This document shows positions 44,414-55,285 of a stretch of 64,000 nt of DNA, piece by piece. The translations under genes and the position numbers were made by a program. The notes below the pieces were generated by a model. The model had not been told where the DNA came from. It was given only the letters and a program-made list of their open reading frames with translations, and ran no database searches. The stretch spans positions 14,504,198 to 14,568,197 of the forward strand of contig NC_087377.1 of NCBI RefSeq assembly GCF_963675165.1, read 5' to 3'. This DNA is from Halichondria panicea. Lineage: Eukaryota; Porifera; Demospongiae; Suberitida; Halichondriidae. Position 1 is the first letter of the stretch. Each line of letters starts with the position of its first letter.

Positions 44414-47400
44414 ATGGCTCATCCGCCAAATACAATACCCGCCAAATGTTCCAGTTATCGTACAGTATATCCGTATGTTGGCGAGCTTGGTGGCGAGGTG
44501 AGTATCATGTCAGTGTGTCTGAATACTGTATGTACACATTTAGTTGGGTCCACAAAATGCATAATATAATTATAGTAGTATAGTGTCCCAATTGAGGATG
44601 ATTTAAAGTTGTTACCATGCATTTCCCCGTCCTATCACACTTACACCACTATAATGCTAATTATTACTTCCTTCTCTTCACTTTGTTTTCATGCAACTAA
44701 CCTTCTTGTAGTCTCCTTATCAAAATCTTTTACCGTGCTGCTCAGATCCCCAAAAATGTTTGTCATTCATATCCCATTAAGCAGTTTGTGTAACATGAAT
44801 AATAATAGAAACATGATCTGGATTCCTGGAAGTCATTATACACATCAGCACAAGTGTGTGTGATACGCTACGTTTCATGGGGGGGAGGAATTTCTAGGAA
44901 TTTCTATGTTTAGATATCAATAAAAGTCAAGATCATGTGCACAGATTAATGAATATATTATTAACTATACTATAGGACGTATATATAGTTATACTGACTG
45001 TTTAAATAAAGCTGCTAGCTTTTACTCAGTCTCCCAATCACATCTAATTCAAGCAAGACAGTCTATAAAAAAATTCTGTGTTTGCGTATACATGCATATA
45101 GATTCTTAATGCGTGCGTGTTCAATTACCATGAATGTGAGTTAATATAATATTGTATAGGTCTATATGCTTTATATATATATAATACTCATTGCAGTATC
45201 ACGTTCTACTATGTGCTCTGGTTTTCGTCGTAATTGGCAGGATAAGGATTGCGTTGGCTATTGGTAAGTATAATAGCAATAATTATAATTAGACATGTCT
45301 AAATCTGACATAGTTATACATGCAGAGTTAGTGATGGCATGTATAATTGCATGACATTAATTTTGTCTATACATTATAATTATAGTTATAATCTTCGATA
45401 GCCTCGACTCAAGTCCGCTTTACAGCGGCCTGGTATACCTTGTATGCGCATGCGCGAAATAATTCGTATATTTATCAGTATTACGCAAGTGATAAAATCG
45501 GACAAAGTACACAAAGGAAAAATACGTAAGACTGCGTGGTTGGTGGTAGAATGTTCAAGCCCACAATGGCAGCCACCAGAATATGCAGATTGTGCTGCAA
45601 CATTGTTACTTCTACTCGCTGCTCAGCTCTGTTCAGCAAAGAGTCTGTTCAAAGATGCCTTCCAGACAGACTTGGCAAACTGCTAGAGCTGCCAATTAGT
45701 GAGTGTGATGGGCTATCTTCATACATTTGTAGAGCTTGCACAAACAAATTCCAGTCTCTGGAGTCTAAACTTAAAGCCTTTAGAAGTATGGCTAAGTGTG
45801 GTTTTGAGCAGGGTCGAAATAAGGCTTCCATCTGTAGTCCTATGGTATCAGGTAGGAAGAGAACTAAAGACACCAGTGGGCTTGAAGCATCACCTCACAC
45901 AGTCCATGCTAGACCTCTAGCAAAACGTCTGACAGTAGGAGCACCTGGAAGAAGGCTTGCTTTCTCAACCAAGGAGGAACGTAGGTTGATTGCAACAAAT
46001 CATATATGTAGATGACAGGAATCATCTCTTTTTCATAGCGCACACAGACTGTCCTCGTCAGCCACCGCTGTTAGAGTTGACCAATCTCGAGCAGTTTTCT
46101 TCTGTTGACGGTATGTTAAACCACCTACAAATGAAATGAACGTAAATTAATATATAGTCATTAACTTAAAGGTTCAGAAGGTGTTGCAAGAGATATTTCC
46201 AAGCCTGGTTCGACTGAAACAGTTATGGTGAGGATAACAGATCTGATACTGTAAACACACCAAAATCACACTAATTAATTAAACAATATACAGATCACAG
46301 TGAGCTCACCCAGTACAGTGACTGCGGAAGTAGATGAAAGTCTCTAGAAATTACGCCAGGCACTGAATAGTGGCAACATTCAGTCTATTGCCAAGGCAGC
46401 ATTTTCTTGCCCTTCACTGAAGGACCAATTGGTAGAGGGTGTGGTGAAAATTCTTGACAACGAATGTTCCACTCTATGTCGTAACTCTGGGGAGTTTGTC
46501 TCTCTATTTCACCGGGTTCCAATTGACAATGTGGAAGCGTTATCATGGAAACAGGCTGTGTCTGAACTACAGCGAAAGTCTCCGATTCTATTTAGGCTTA
46601 TCCAGACGATCGTAGGACGTTCAGATCATAGGAACTTGCATAAACGCGGAGAGAGTCACTACCCTGGGATGTGTATGGCCACAGCAATTCTCTTGAAAGA
46701 GCGTAACACAAGAATGTGTGGTATTCAGTCGTTTCTGTCTCTCGTACTCTTCAACTGTAGAGTAAACAAAAAGGTTTGTACATGTACATGTACATGTATG
46801 ATGTGTGTCCACTACGTATTTTCAGATACAGGTATAATTATTATATCACAGAGAGGGATTGGAAACGGAAGTTACCTTGCCGCGTTAGGCCAGGGTTTAA
46901 TCGAGGCTACAAAATGTATGTATGATTGTAACGTTAGTAAAATCTAGACTAGATAGTGCCTGCAGTATACTCCCAACTGTCACCTGAGGAACGTATGGAT
47001 TGACACATGCAGTACACTGATAATTAAGTATTACCATTAGCTAGAAGCATACTCATAAAGATCTCAGAGCATGACACTCTTTGTAGCTATTTTGAAAAAC
47101 GTATTTTTTCCAAAGGATGCTCACCATTATAGAGGGCATGAGAATGCATGTTGTTTTAGGGGGGCTTTGAATGCATTAATTGCAGTGATCTTAATTCCAG
47201 AAACATCGTTTCCCCAAGTGCTGCACAACCGTACACAGATTTAAAAATTAATCAGTGTAACGCGATGCTACCTCCGTTTCCAATCCATCTCCTCTTATAT
47301 AATTATGATTACATTGAATTACTCACAGGTATACTCCAGGCTGAATCATCTTAGTGTCACTATCAGTTACTGTGCCGTGTTGAAGTTGGTCACGAAAATC

Positions 47401-49694
47401 AGCAAGCTGTACCAACGTCCTATCGATGCCTGGATTGATGAGGGTGCATGTTTCAAGTTCGTGGGGGACAACGTTGCTAAAACAAAGGGCGTTAGAGACA
47501 TACGTAGTGACCATCATGGTGAGCTAGTGCAAATGTACAGTTTGTTGGCAGTGAAGGGTCGTGTGAAAGGACCATCTCCAGTCTCAACCTTTTCCCCCCT
47601 AACCTGGGTTCCCTAAAAATAACTCACTTCCTTCCTACAAAGGCCGACATTGAGGGCATCCAAGAAAATTTGGTCATTCTAGTCGGTCGAATACTGTGCG
47701 AGTACATCAAGCCCCTCCAGCGGTACAAACGGTGTGTTGTCAGTCACATTAAGCACCCCCACAGCACAGAGATGGCCAAAAAATCTGAGGTTGTAGTCCT
47801 TGATGTTCTACACAAGAATGAGGCAAAGGCCGCAGACATGATAGACATAATGATCGAGAAACATTCATACTTGAAAGATTCTATTGAACTTACTGTTATG
47901 TCAGGTGGCGATCAGATGACTTGTGAAAGACAGCGATGTAGCAAAAAACATATGCGAGATGCGGACACTCGCAGTGGACGATTGGAGCAGTTAGAGCCTT
48001 GTATAGAGGACTGGCACTGCCTTATGAGTATTCTGGGGGTAGGTGAAGCACTCACTTGGACTTCTTATCGACCCCTTTGTTTCCACTGAGTATACCAGCA
48101 GGAACACCACGATTATGTAGACTAGTCACTTGATCTACCATTAGAGACACTAGGGGACAATACTACGCTCACTAGGAGGAGAACTAATTCTATCCAGCTT
48201 CTTGTCGAATAAAAAAGGCAAAGTTTGGTAGCAGATAGACTTTCCATATCCAGTAGGAACCCACAGGAAAACATCATGCCCTTCGTACAGCATCCGTAGA
48301 GTGTCAAGCTGTTTATCCCTCAGAACTAAATGACTTCTCTTCACACAAGAAAGGGCATAAGCCAGAGCGGAAGAGAACTCAGTGTCAGTCGAGCTAGTCA
48401 TCTTTGCTATTATGTAAAGTGTGTAACACGGACCACTAAAATTAGAATACAAAATAGTATACGTGTTTATTTTACTGACAGTATCCACAAATACACGGAT
48501 TACCCCCTTTTTGGGGTAATGTAAGCGCATGCGCTACAAGGTATACAAGGCCGCTTCTAAAGCGGCCTTGAATCGAGGCTAAATCTTCGATTGCACATAA
48601 TTATAATTAGTGTGATAAGTGTTTCGTAGAATGCATGCATGGACTATTATAACTGTTACACCTGGATTGCATACATGCATACACTACATGCATGTACATA
48701 TAGATGCCACAATTGCTCATGATCAGCTATCTTCTACTCATACCAATCGTGAGCAAGTTTGCCCAGGTGAAACAGTGTTGTACAGATGTAGTACAACAAA
48801 TGGCTCCTTTATTGCTTGGACACTACCACCCCTAGTAGACACTTCCAATCCTATTGTGTTCGAAAGTACTGATATGACTGAAAGTGTTAGAACTCGAATT
48901 CAAGGAGAGGTGTTGGCCTTGTTAGTCACCAAGACTCCTGTTTTTGAATCATTTCTGGTGATAAAATCAAGCGTTAATGTGCCTTTTATCAATGTAACAT
49001 GTACTTTGGGTGGCAGCAACACCCAGTTGTCAACAGTCTACAGTATCGCAAGTAAGTCTTAAACTATATATTCATTTGCTTTTTGTGGTATAATAATATA
49101 TACCTTATAATGACTTTGGTGCATGGGATATAATTATATTAGCAATCATACATTTTTATTGTGATTCCATTATAATTATTGTACCCACACCATCATAATT
49201 ATAATTATACTTATATATAGCCAAACCATCAAACGTTACTGGAATTAAAGTTGTACTTAATACCATATTCTGGACGGCTCCATCAATGCCAGTTGGTTTG
49301 GAATTCTATGAACTCCATGCAATTGGTAGAAATGCTTCCTTTGAGAATCGAGTGTTCCACGTTCTGGAAACATTTTTAAGTATCAACATAACTTCTTTCT
49401 CGGCTGTGAATATTACTGTCCAGAATAGGTGTGGTCAGCGAAGTGAAGCAGTTCCGATTACACTAAAAATGGCCCGTGAGTTCACATACATGCATGGGTG
49501 GGCATTAATGACCATTTGAAATGCAATTACACACTCGTAAATCTCATCTAGATAATTATATACTGCATGTTGACCTGCTGCATGTGTATAACTGACGTCA
49601 ACCTACTTTCTGAGTTATGTTCTATATATATATATAACACCATCATTATGTTTTTTTTACAGGTCTTGACATTGAGTTTACATATTATTTATAG
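44414..49694 (+). CDS. Small Ig-like plus FN3 protein, intron 2 hosts a transposon
   Basis: Exons 44414-44497, 45197-45263, 48704-49051, 49221-49475 and 49663-49694 join in one frame with matching phases to 261 aa. The start MAHPPNTIPAKC is followed by a hydrophobic segment LLCALVFVVIG (about 32-42) acting as signal peptide or anchor. Next come an Ig-like exon (REQVCPGETVLYRCS, FIAWTLPP, INVTCTLGG) and an FN3-like exon (AIGRNASFENRVFHVLE, VQNRCGQRSEA). The last exon adds only about ten residues, so the product is probably secreted or N-terminally anchored. The Ig-like start resembles that of the 57409-59577 gene (ENVCPGEKISLVCS). The first two exons are separated from the rest by a 3.2-kb insertion, so the joining needs transcript support. 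It could instead be a truncated relic of a larger receptor. Confidence 0.5.
45551..48089 (+). pseudogene. Transposon ORF: ZAD-like zinc finger plus DUF6589-like protein, broken
   Basis: The first exon (MFKPTMAATRICRLCC, with DGLSSYICRACTNKFQSLES later) has the spaced CxxC...CxxC of a ZAD-like zinc-binding domain. Later exons read HLSVTISYCAVLKLVTKISK, FKFVGDNVAKTKGVRDIRSD and GGDQMTCERQRC with RLEQLEPCIEDWH, features I associate with the uncharacterised DUF6589 family found in metazoa and fungi. There is a TAG in frame near 46350, a frameshift near 47600, and the C-terminal part is lost where the frame runs into antisense helicase sequence after LMSILG. A role in transposition is inferred from its position within TIRs. 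Confidence 0.65.
48045..48401 (-). pseudogene. RecQ-like helicase N-terminal fragment
   Basis: From ATG at 48401 the frame reads LRDKQLDTLRMLYEGHDVFL, then WVPTGYGKSICYQTLPFLF. This is the Walker A motif of a RecQ-type superfamily 2 helicase. After SSPPSERSIV a small deletion shifts the frame, and LVSLMVDQVTSLHNRGVPAG and ILSGNKGVD follow, the next conserved RecQ segment. The DEAD-box and C-terminal half are missing. It overlaps the 3' end of the opposite-strand DUF6589-like ORF, which marks an internal deletion. Confidence 0.75.
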
Positions 49695-51365
49695 CTGTAA
49701 GTTGGTGCATGTCGTAGTCTAGCTACCACCTTTAATATACATGCAAAATTGTGTTTTATTGCTTCATCGGATAGAGCAGAGCTTATAGGCTTCAAAGTGA
49801 CACCAAAATTGCACTACTTTAGCCTTCGAGTGAATGGTTGGTAGTATACCTCAGTGACATTTTGAGAAATCAACGTTCAATTAAAGGTTAGTTAATTTTT
49901 ACATTCCTGCGAAAAAGATGGTCGTTCAGTTTGTTTCTTCAACATGCACGATTAAAATATGCAAGTTTAAAGCATCACTGCATGAGGGCCAAAACTTTGC
50001 AGGCAGGTGAAACTTGCGTTGAAAAAGCAGTTTCCCCCAGACTTCACTCTATTTTCAAAAATTATTGCCTCGATAAGGACTCACATATTTCTCAATCTCT
50101 CCAGCTAGCTCATGCGACATGACTGATAGTGCTACTCAAGTGGCTAGTACCGTCGCTGCTGTATTCTTTGGTGTGCTGTTGACATCATTGAGTGGTTCTA
50201 TATAGTTGGACATGGAGAAGCACTCTGCCAGAACATGAACGTTAACAATAATTAGACAAAGGATTGAGAACTATAGTGTTGTTATCAGTTAGAAACCAGA
50301 ACATTTGTATGAACCATGCATCTGTATATTAAAGCCTCTTCTCTAAAAGGTTACGTGATTGCGCAAGTATCAGTCGCAAACCTGTCAAAAAATGCTAGTG
50401 CATGCAGATATAGTCTAAGACTTAGACTACATGCATAATGTAATAGGATATGAGTATAATTATATTATTCATAGCATGTAGCTATAGGCGTGTAGGCGGC
50501 GCCATGAGTTATGGCAGTCTGTCTGATGTGTGTTTGTGTAACTGATTGGATATAATATAGCCTCAATATAGTAATGTAATATACAACAGTGGCAGTTTGT
50601 GACGTGGCTGTGCATGTGTGAGACAGTCCATATAAAGATGGTGGAATTAGCTTAAGTAAAAGCGGTCTTATTAATTATAATTATAGCCTAACAACCAGTG
50701 CATGGTCAGGTAAAGCTGAGGCCTATTTGCTTCTTCCCGGGCGCGAAGCGCCTAAATTTTTTTGGACAGAAAATTACACACCCTAAGTATATGACTTGTA
50801 TGCGCATCGAAATTAGAAAATAATCACACTCAGCTAGTGTCAAGTTACAAGTAGTATAGTTTATGTGTCATGTGGGCAATATTAAGGCCCTTTGTTTCAC
50901 TAATTGATTTAAATATTGACGACCATTACCATACAGGAAACTATTATGCAATTTTCAATAATGACAACCAATACCAGTTTAACAGGACTATCCTTTAGAA
51001 GTTAGAACACACCTAGCCAAGTTCATGCATGTGTTATAATGTACATGAACTCGAATTAAAAAGAGTAGTGAATCTCGGTTGGGTGCATGTGTTGAACTGC
51101 ATATTAGTACAACCAGTAGGTTGTACATAGGATTGACAGTGCAGTTGTGTGTGTTTTCAATTATTGCACAAATTTTGACTCGTGTTTAGACTGCTCTATT
51201 TCTGCAGGGAAGGGCCACAGCAAGAAACTGAGTTGACAGATAGATTAGTTAGCCTTATATCTGTATAAATGTGTGAAATTATAGTCAATAAATATTCTCA
51301 TGCATTACTATTGATATTTGAAAAATTGCACTATTTTCATATTTCACCGCGTTTTGTCTGACTGA
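49695..51365. other. Intergenic, partly duplicated at 43.8-44.1 kb
   Basis: 49900-50300 resembles 43860-44135 (TCTCAATCTCTCCAGCT, GGTGTGCTG, GGACATGGAGAA). It may be old exon or UTR sequence, but I find no open frame. The rest up to 51365 shows nothing I can identify. Confidence 0.45.
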
Positions 51366-52225
51366 CCATAGATACACGAAAGAAAGGGATAGGCAACGCC
51401 CCACGTGATGCTAGGTAAATGCAGTGTGTGACGTCACACCCTCTGGTTGGAGGCGAGTTGCGCTCAAGAAAGTACACAATGATCCCTATATCTGCTTATT
51501 TTTCTTGTAGGGGGCCTAAAAGAGAAATTCAAAGCAATCAGGCATCATGCACACATACACCCAGCACTACTGATAGCTACAGTTGCTATGTTGGTGCCGA
51601 GCTTTCTTTTATTCAGCTTGATTTGTGTGAAAAAACACCGATTTGTCAGTTTATGTACCTATATCTCCAATATAAAATAATTTTATAACATGTACGTTTC
51701 ACAGAATTAAAGTGTGTTTATAACTGCATGGAACAAAGCATATTTTTCAGCTCTCAATGAAGTGAAGTAGTAGCAGCACCATGAAACGTTTGTCCGAAGT
51801 CCAGAAAGTTTGCGTACCTCTCCTGCTCTTACTGTACATGGTAATCTAGTTTGAAGTGCTCTAAGACACAGTTTAGGTATTAGAAAGTGGAACACAAGTA
51901 TCTTTATCTGTATTGTGTGATCGAAGAGATGGCATTTGAAGGACTTGGGAACAGACCTGTTATGGTTTGTAGAGTGTACTGACACCCCCTTTGGAGCTCA
52001 CTTTCTCATCACTTTGCATATAGTAGCTCTAAAAGATTAATAGCCTATGTCTAAGTGTATCTGGTGTCTCCTCAAGAGCACAGTTTGCTATAATACTACA
52101 AACTCTTTACTGACATTTTGAGTGCACACACCCCTTTTTGCTCATTACACGCCCCTTTTTAGCAACTCGCCTCATCCAACGGAAGTGCTGGGTGTTGCCT
52201 ATCCCTTTCTTTCGTGTATCTATGG
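51366..52225. mobile_element. 860-bp CCATAGATA element with 5-bp target duplication
   Basis: The ends CCATAGATACACGAAAGAAA and TTTCTTTCGTGTATCTATGG are inverted over about 35 bp. actga occurs at 51361-51365 and 52226-52230. No transposase is seen. Confidence 0.85.
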
Positions 52226-54037
52226 ACTGACTAAGTAAGTTAGTAAGTAAGTAAGTAAGTTACAGTCTGCCCTAAGACCCCAAATGTTGTAAGACAGGAA
52301 GTGCTACAAGTTGCCTCATGAATATATTAATGAGAACAGTTTTTCTTTATTTTTGTTATAAATAAAGGTTTTTAGAGCTAGCTAAGTTGAAATATGTAAC
52401 AAGAATACAGTTTAACATATGGATAACACTTTAAATTGAGAAAATGGGTCCAAATAGCATAAAGTTGTGTAAAATGATTACGGGAAGTTCGAGAGTTTGA
52501 GCAAGCTGTTCACCATCAACGTAGCAAGCTAAAAATTGGTTGAACGATTAACAAGGATCTAAATAACAACATATTCAAGGTAATTGCCATACAAATGAAC
52601 GGTGTTGGCAGACCAGCTACACAAAGTTCGACATTAATACACAACTTGACAAGAGCATAGAACACATCATGAATGACTTCAAGCCTTCTAGTTTGCTGCC
52701 AAAGCATGCACATTAATCAGATGTACTATTTGATACTTTGAGCAATCACTGATTCCTTTCACATCTGGAGATATGGAGCCATGAGTACCACCAACCACAG
52801 AGACTATTCAGAATGGGCCAACTTCGACAGTTTGCGCAAGCTGTTCACACTATCTCAATCTATTCCAAACTTGCAGAGTCAACACATTCCATATTGAACT
52901 GATACATATCCAAGTAACAAGTTCTAGCTCAGTAAATGGTCTGTGTTATGAGCTTTGGAAATCCAGAAAAAATCACCGTGAACTGTGCTTCACTACAGTG
53001 TTAATTGAGGTACATGACCACAAAAATGTTATTATCAGCCTGGCTTCACCGTGTGGTCAGAGAAAGTTTACACAACAGAAACCTTTCACTAGGTAAGTAC
53101 AGTGCAGCATGCAACAAGAAAACAAGAGTGAGCATAATACACATATAATTCTAGCCCGGTGTATTATATGAGCTAGCACTAATAAAATATAAGGGAATAA
53201 TTATCCAGGCCATCCACCTCCACTAGCTCAGTTCATCTTTCAATTTTGCCCTGCATGTAAAGAAGAAAGAAAATTATGATGCCAGGACTGTAAAAATACA
53301 GCGACCTCTAATGAAGATCCACACTCAGAATCTGAAACTGACAGTGACAGACGATAATATTATGTCAACAAATCACAGTGGATGATGGTAGTGCTACAAA
53401 CATAGATTACACAGATCTGGACAGCTTGATCTAGCTTATACAGTACATCATTATTCTCATACATACCTTGTGTTGTTGTTGTTTTCATTCATGCTGCAGT
53501 TGGCTACACATGACTGAGTCTTGTTGTAGTTTTATGACAATTTATTACATCATCATTATGAATATCATTAAAATATTTGAGGTTTACATTACGTAATGCT
53601 TCCTGTCTTGTCTTAGAAATACTGGAATGTTGGGGGTCTTAGGGCAGACTGTTAGTAAGTAACTTTCTTGGAAAGAATTTCCTCCTGGTACAGACATGTT
53701 CAGAAGATTCTGGATACAGCCTCTAGTCGACTAGAATCCGGACCACGGGCGTTTTTCTCAGAATTGCGTTTGCTTCCAAGAGGCAGATGACCTCTCAGGC
53801 TCCACTTTTCTTACCTACGCAATTCCGCCATCTTTAAATGACTGCCACAGCAACGCACATGGCAACTTATGAGGTGGGCGTGGCTGTGACATCGATAAAC
53901 ACAAAACCTCCTTTCTTCAGCTCAGCTCTCCATTCTCTCACTTCAGGTACGTATGCTATTTATGCTAGACGTATGCACTGACTGGATGTACCATAGGCCT
54001 CCATGCTTTTGCACTTGGAAGTACATCTACAGTATAA
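52226..54037. mobile_element. Mostly a 1.39-kb TIR element (52262-53651)
   Basis: ACAGTCTGCCCTAAGACCCC at about 52262 is the complement of GGGGTCTTAGGGCAGACTGT ending at about 53651. CAGGAAG/CTTCCTG further inward also pairs. Both sides have GTAAGTAA repeats, which obscures any target duplication. No coding sequence is recognised in it or in the remaining 53652-54037. Confidence 0.7.
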
Positions 54038-55280
54038 CCATAGATAGTAGAGGGGAGGGATTGGAAACATCTCAGGTGACCAATGTATTGCCCTAGAGAA
54101 TTCTGACACCATGCGTGTTGCATTCCGCAAGTATTGATTGCGATTGATTGCGAGCCAGATGCAAAGACAAAAGAGAAGAAAGTGAAGAAAACTGCAGTAA
54201 GCACTGGCAAGAGCTAGCCTGTATGTACATTATCCATAGTAAATGTATGGTTTACATTATTTACCTCATTTATTTGATCATCAGAGCTGCATGTTACACT
54301 GTTTTACATGTATTTAGCTAAGAATTGGTAAGTAAGAAACTTTGTGGGGGGATATCTTGAGCTAGGAAGTAGTCATGGTTGCTTGAGAGTGATCAGAGTG
54401 TAGAGGGAGCATTGAAATATGCAGTAGGCATAGCCAAGTTGAGCATTATGCTGTTTAATGTTGAATATTTACTTTTAAGTGTGAAAACAAGGATTCAAAA
54501 GTAACTTGTTTTGCGGGGTAGCTACTGGTTAACAATAAATTGTACATCACTATTGTTTAGTTCTACACGTTGCTTAATGATCCCGATGTGCAGTAAGAAA
54601 AGATTTTCCTTGCTAACGTTTATCGTTTTGGAAATAATATACTAATTCAAACTTACCCATACATTTTTTCCCAGGGGTACTCAGAAAATCAGAAAATCTG
54701 CCAAGACCCTTTTATGCCAACGGCAGAGGCGAGGGACACATGATAACCCCACTGTTATGTATTATGATTAGTAAATTCTTTTGCAAGAGCTAAACAGTGA
54801 CCGATGACGAGATTACACCATTGCCTAAAAGGGCGTCAGGCTCATAAAAATTATGTTTTGTGTTTGTAAACATTTTTATGTAAACATCAAAATTGTTTGA
54901 TTGTGTGAAAGTCATAATGTTATGAGGCAGTCTATTATAATGAACAGTGCCTAGTACTAGTACCATAAAGTATAAATATTTATCGAGTTCCTAGATTTAA
55001 TTTCTTTGTAAATGCATGCCTTGTTATTTTCAAGGTTTGTTGAGAATGTGTAATCTCTACTCAAGTATTTGCAAAGAGAAAAGTGTCAGTCATTCAGATG
55101 TACAGCAGCAACCAGAGCAACTACATGTAGCTAAGTAGTTGATCAGCATCTACATGTATAATAAGCAGCTTTTCCCCCAATCTCCTCCCATTAAATTAAC
55201 TTCCTGTCAATTTCCGGTGCGACACACATGGGCCGCGTGAAATCCCTGTGTTTCCAATCCCCTTCCTTTACTATCTATGG
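54038..55280. mobile_element. 1243-bp CCATAGATA element with 5-bp target duplication
   Basis: The ends CCATAGATAGTAGAGGGGAG and CTTCCTTTACTATCTATGG are inverted, with GGGATTGGAAAC further in. tataa occurs at 54033-54037 and 55281-55285. It shares the CCATAGATA end and 5-bp duplication with 51366-52225. Confidence 0.82.
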
Positions 55281-55285
55281 TATAA

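Larger units (their letters stand above)
45399..48581. mobile_element. 3183-bp TAGCCTCG DNA transposon with DUF6589-like and RecQ-like fragments
   Basis: The ends TAGCCTCGACTCAAGTCCGC and GCGGCCTTGAATCGAGGCTA are inverted over about 50 bp, including TATACCTTGTA and GCGCATGCGC. The 9-bp duplication aatcttcga lies at 45390-45398 and 48582-48590. Inside are a zinc-finger/DUF6589-like gene on the plus strand and a RecQ-like helicase piece on the minus strand. It shares termini and duplication length with the small MITEs of this window. Stops, a frameshift and a deletion show this copy is dead. Confidence 0.85.
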
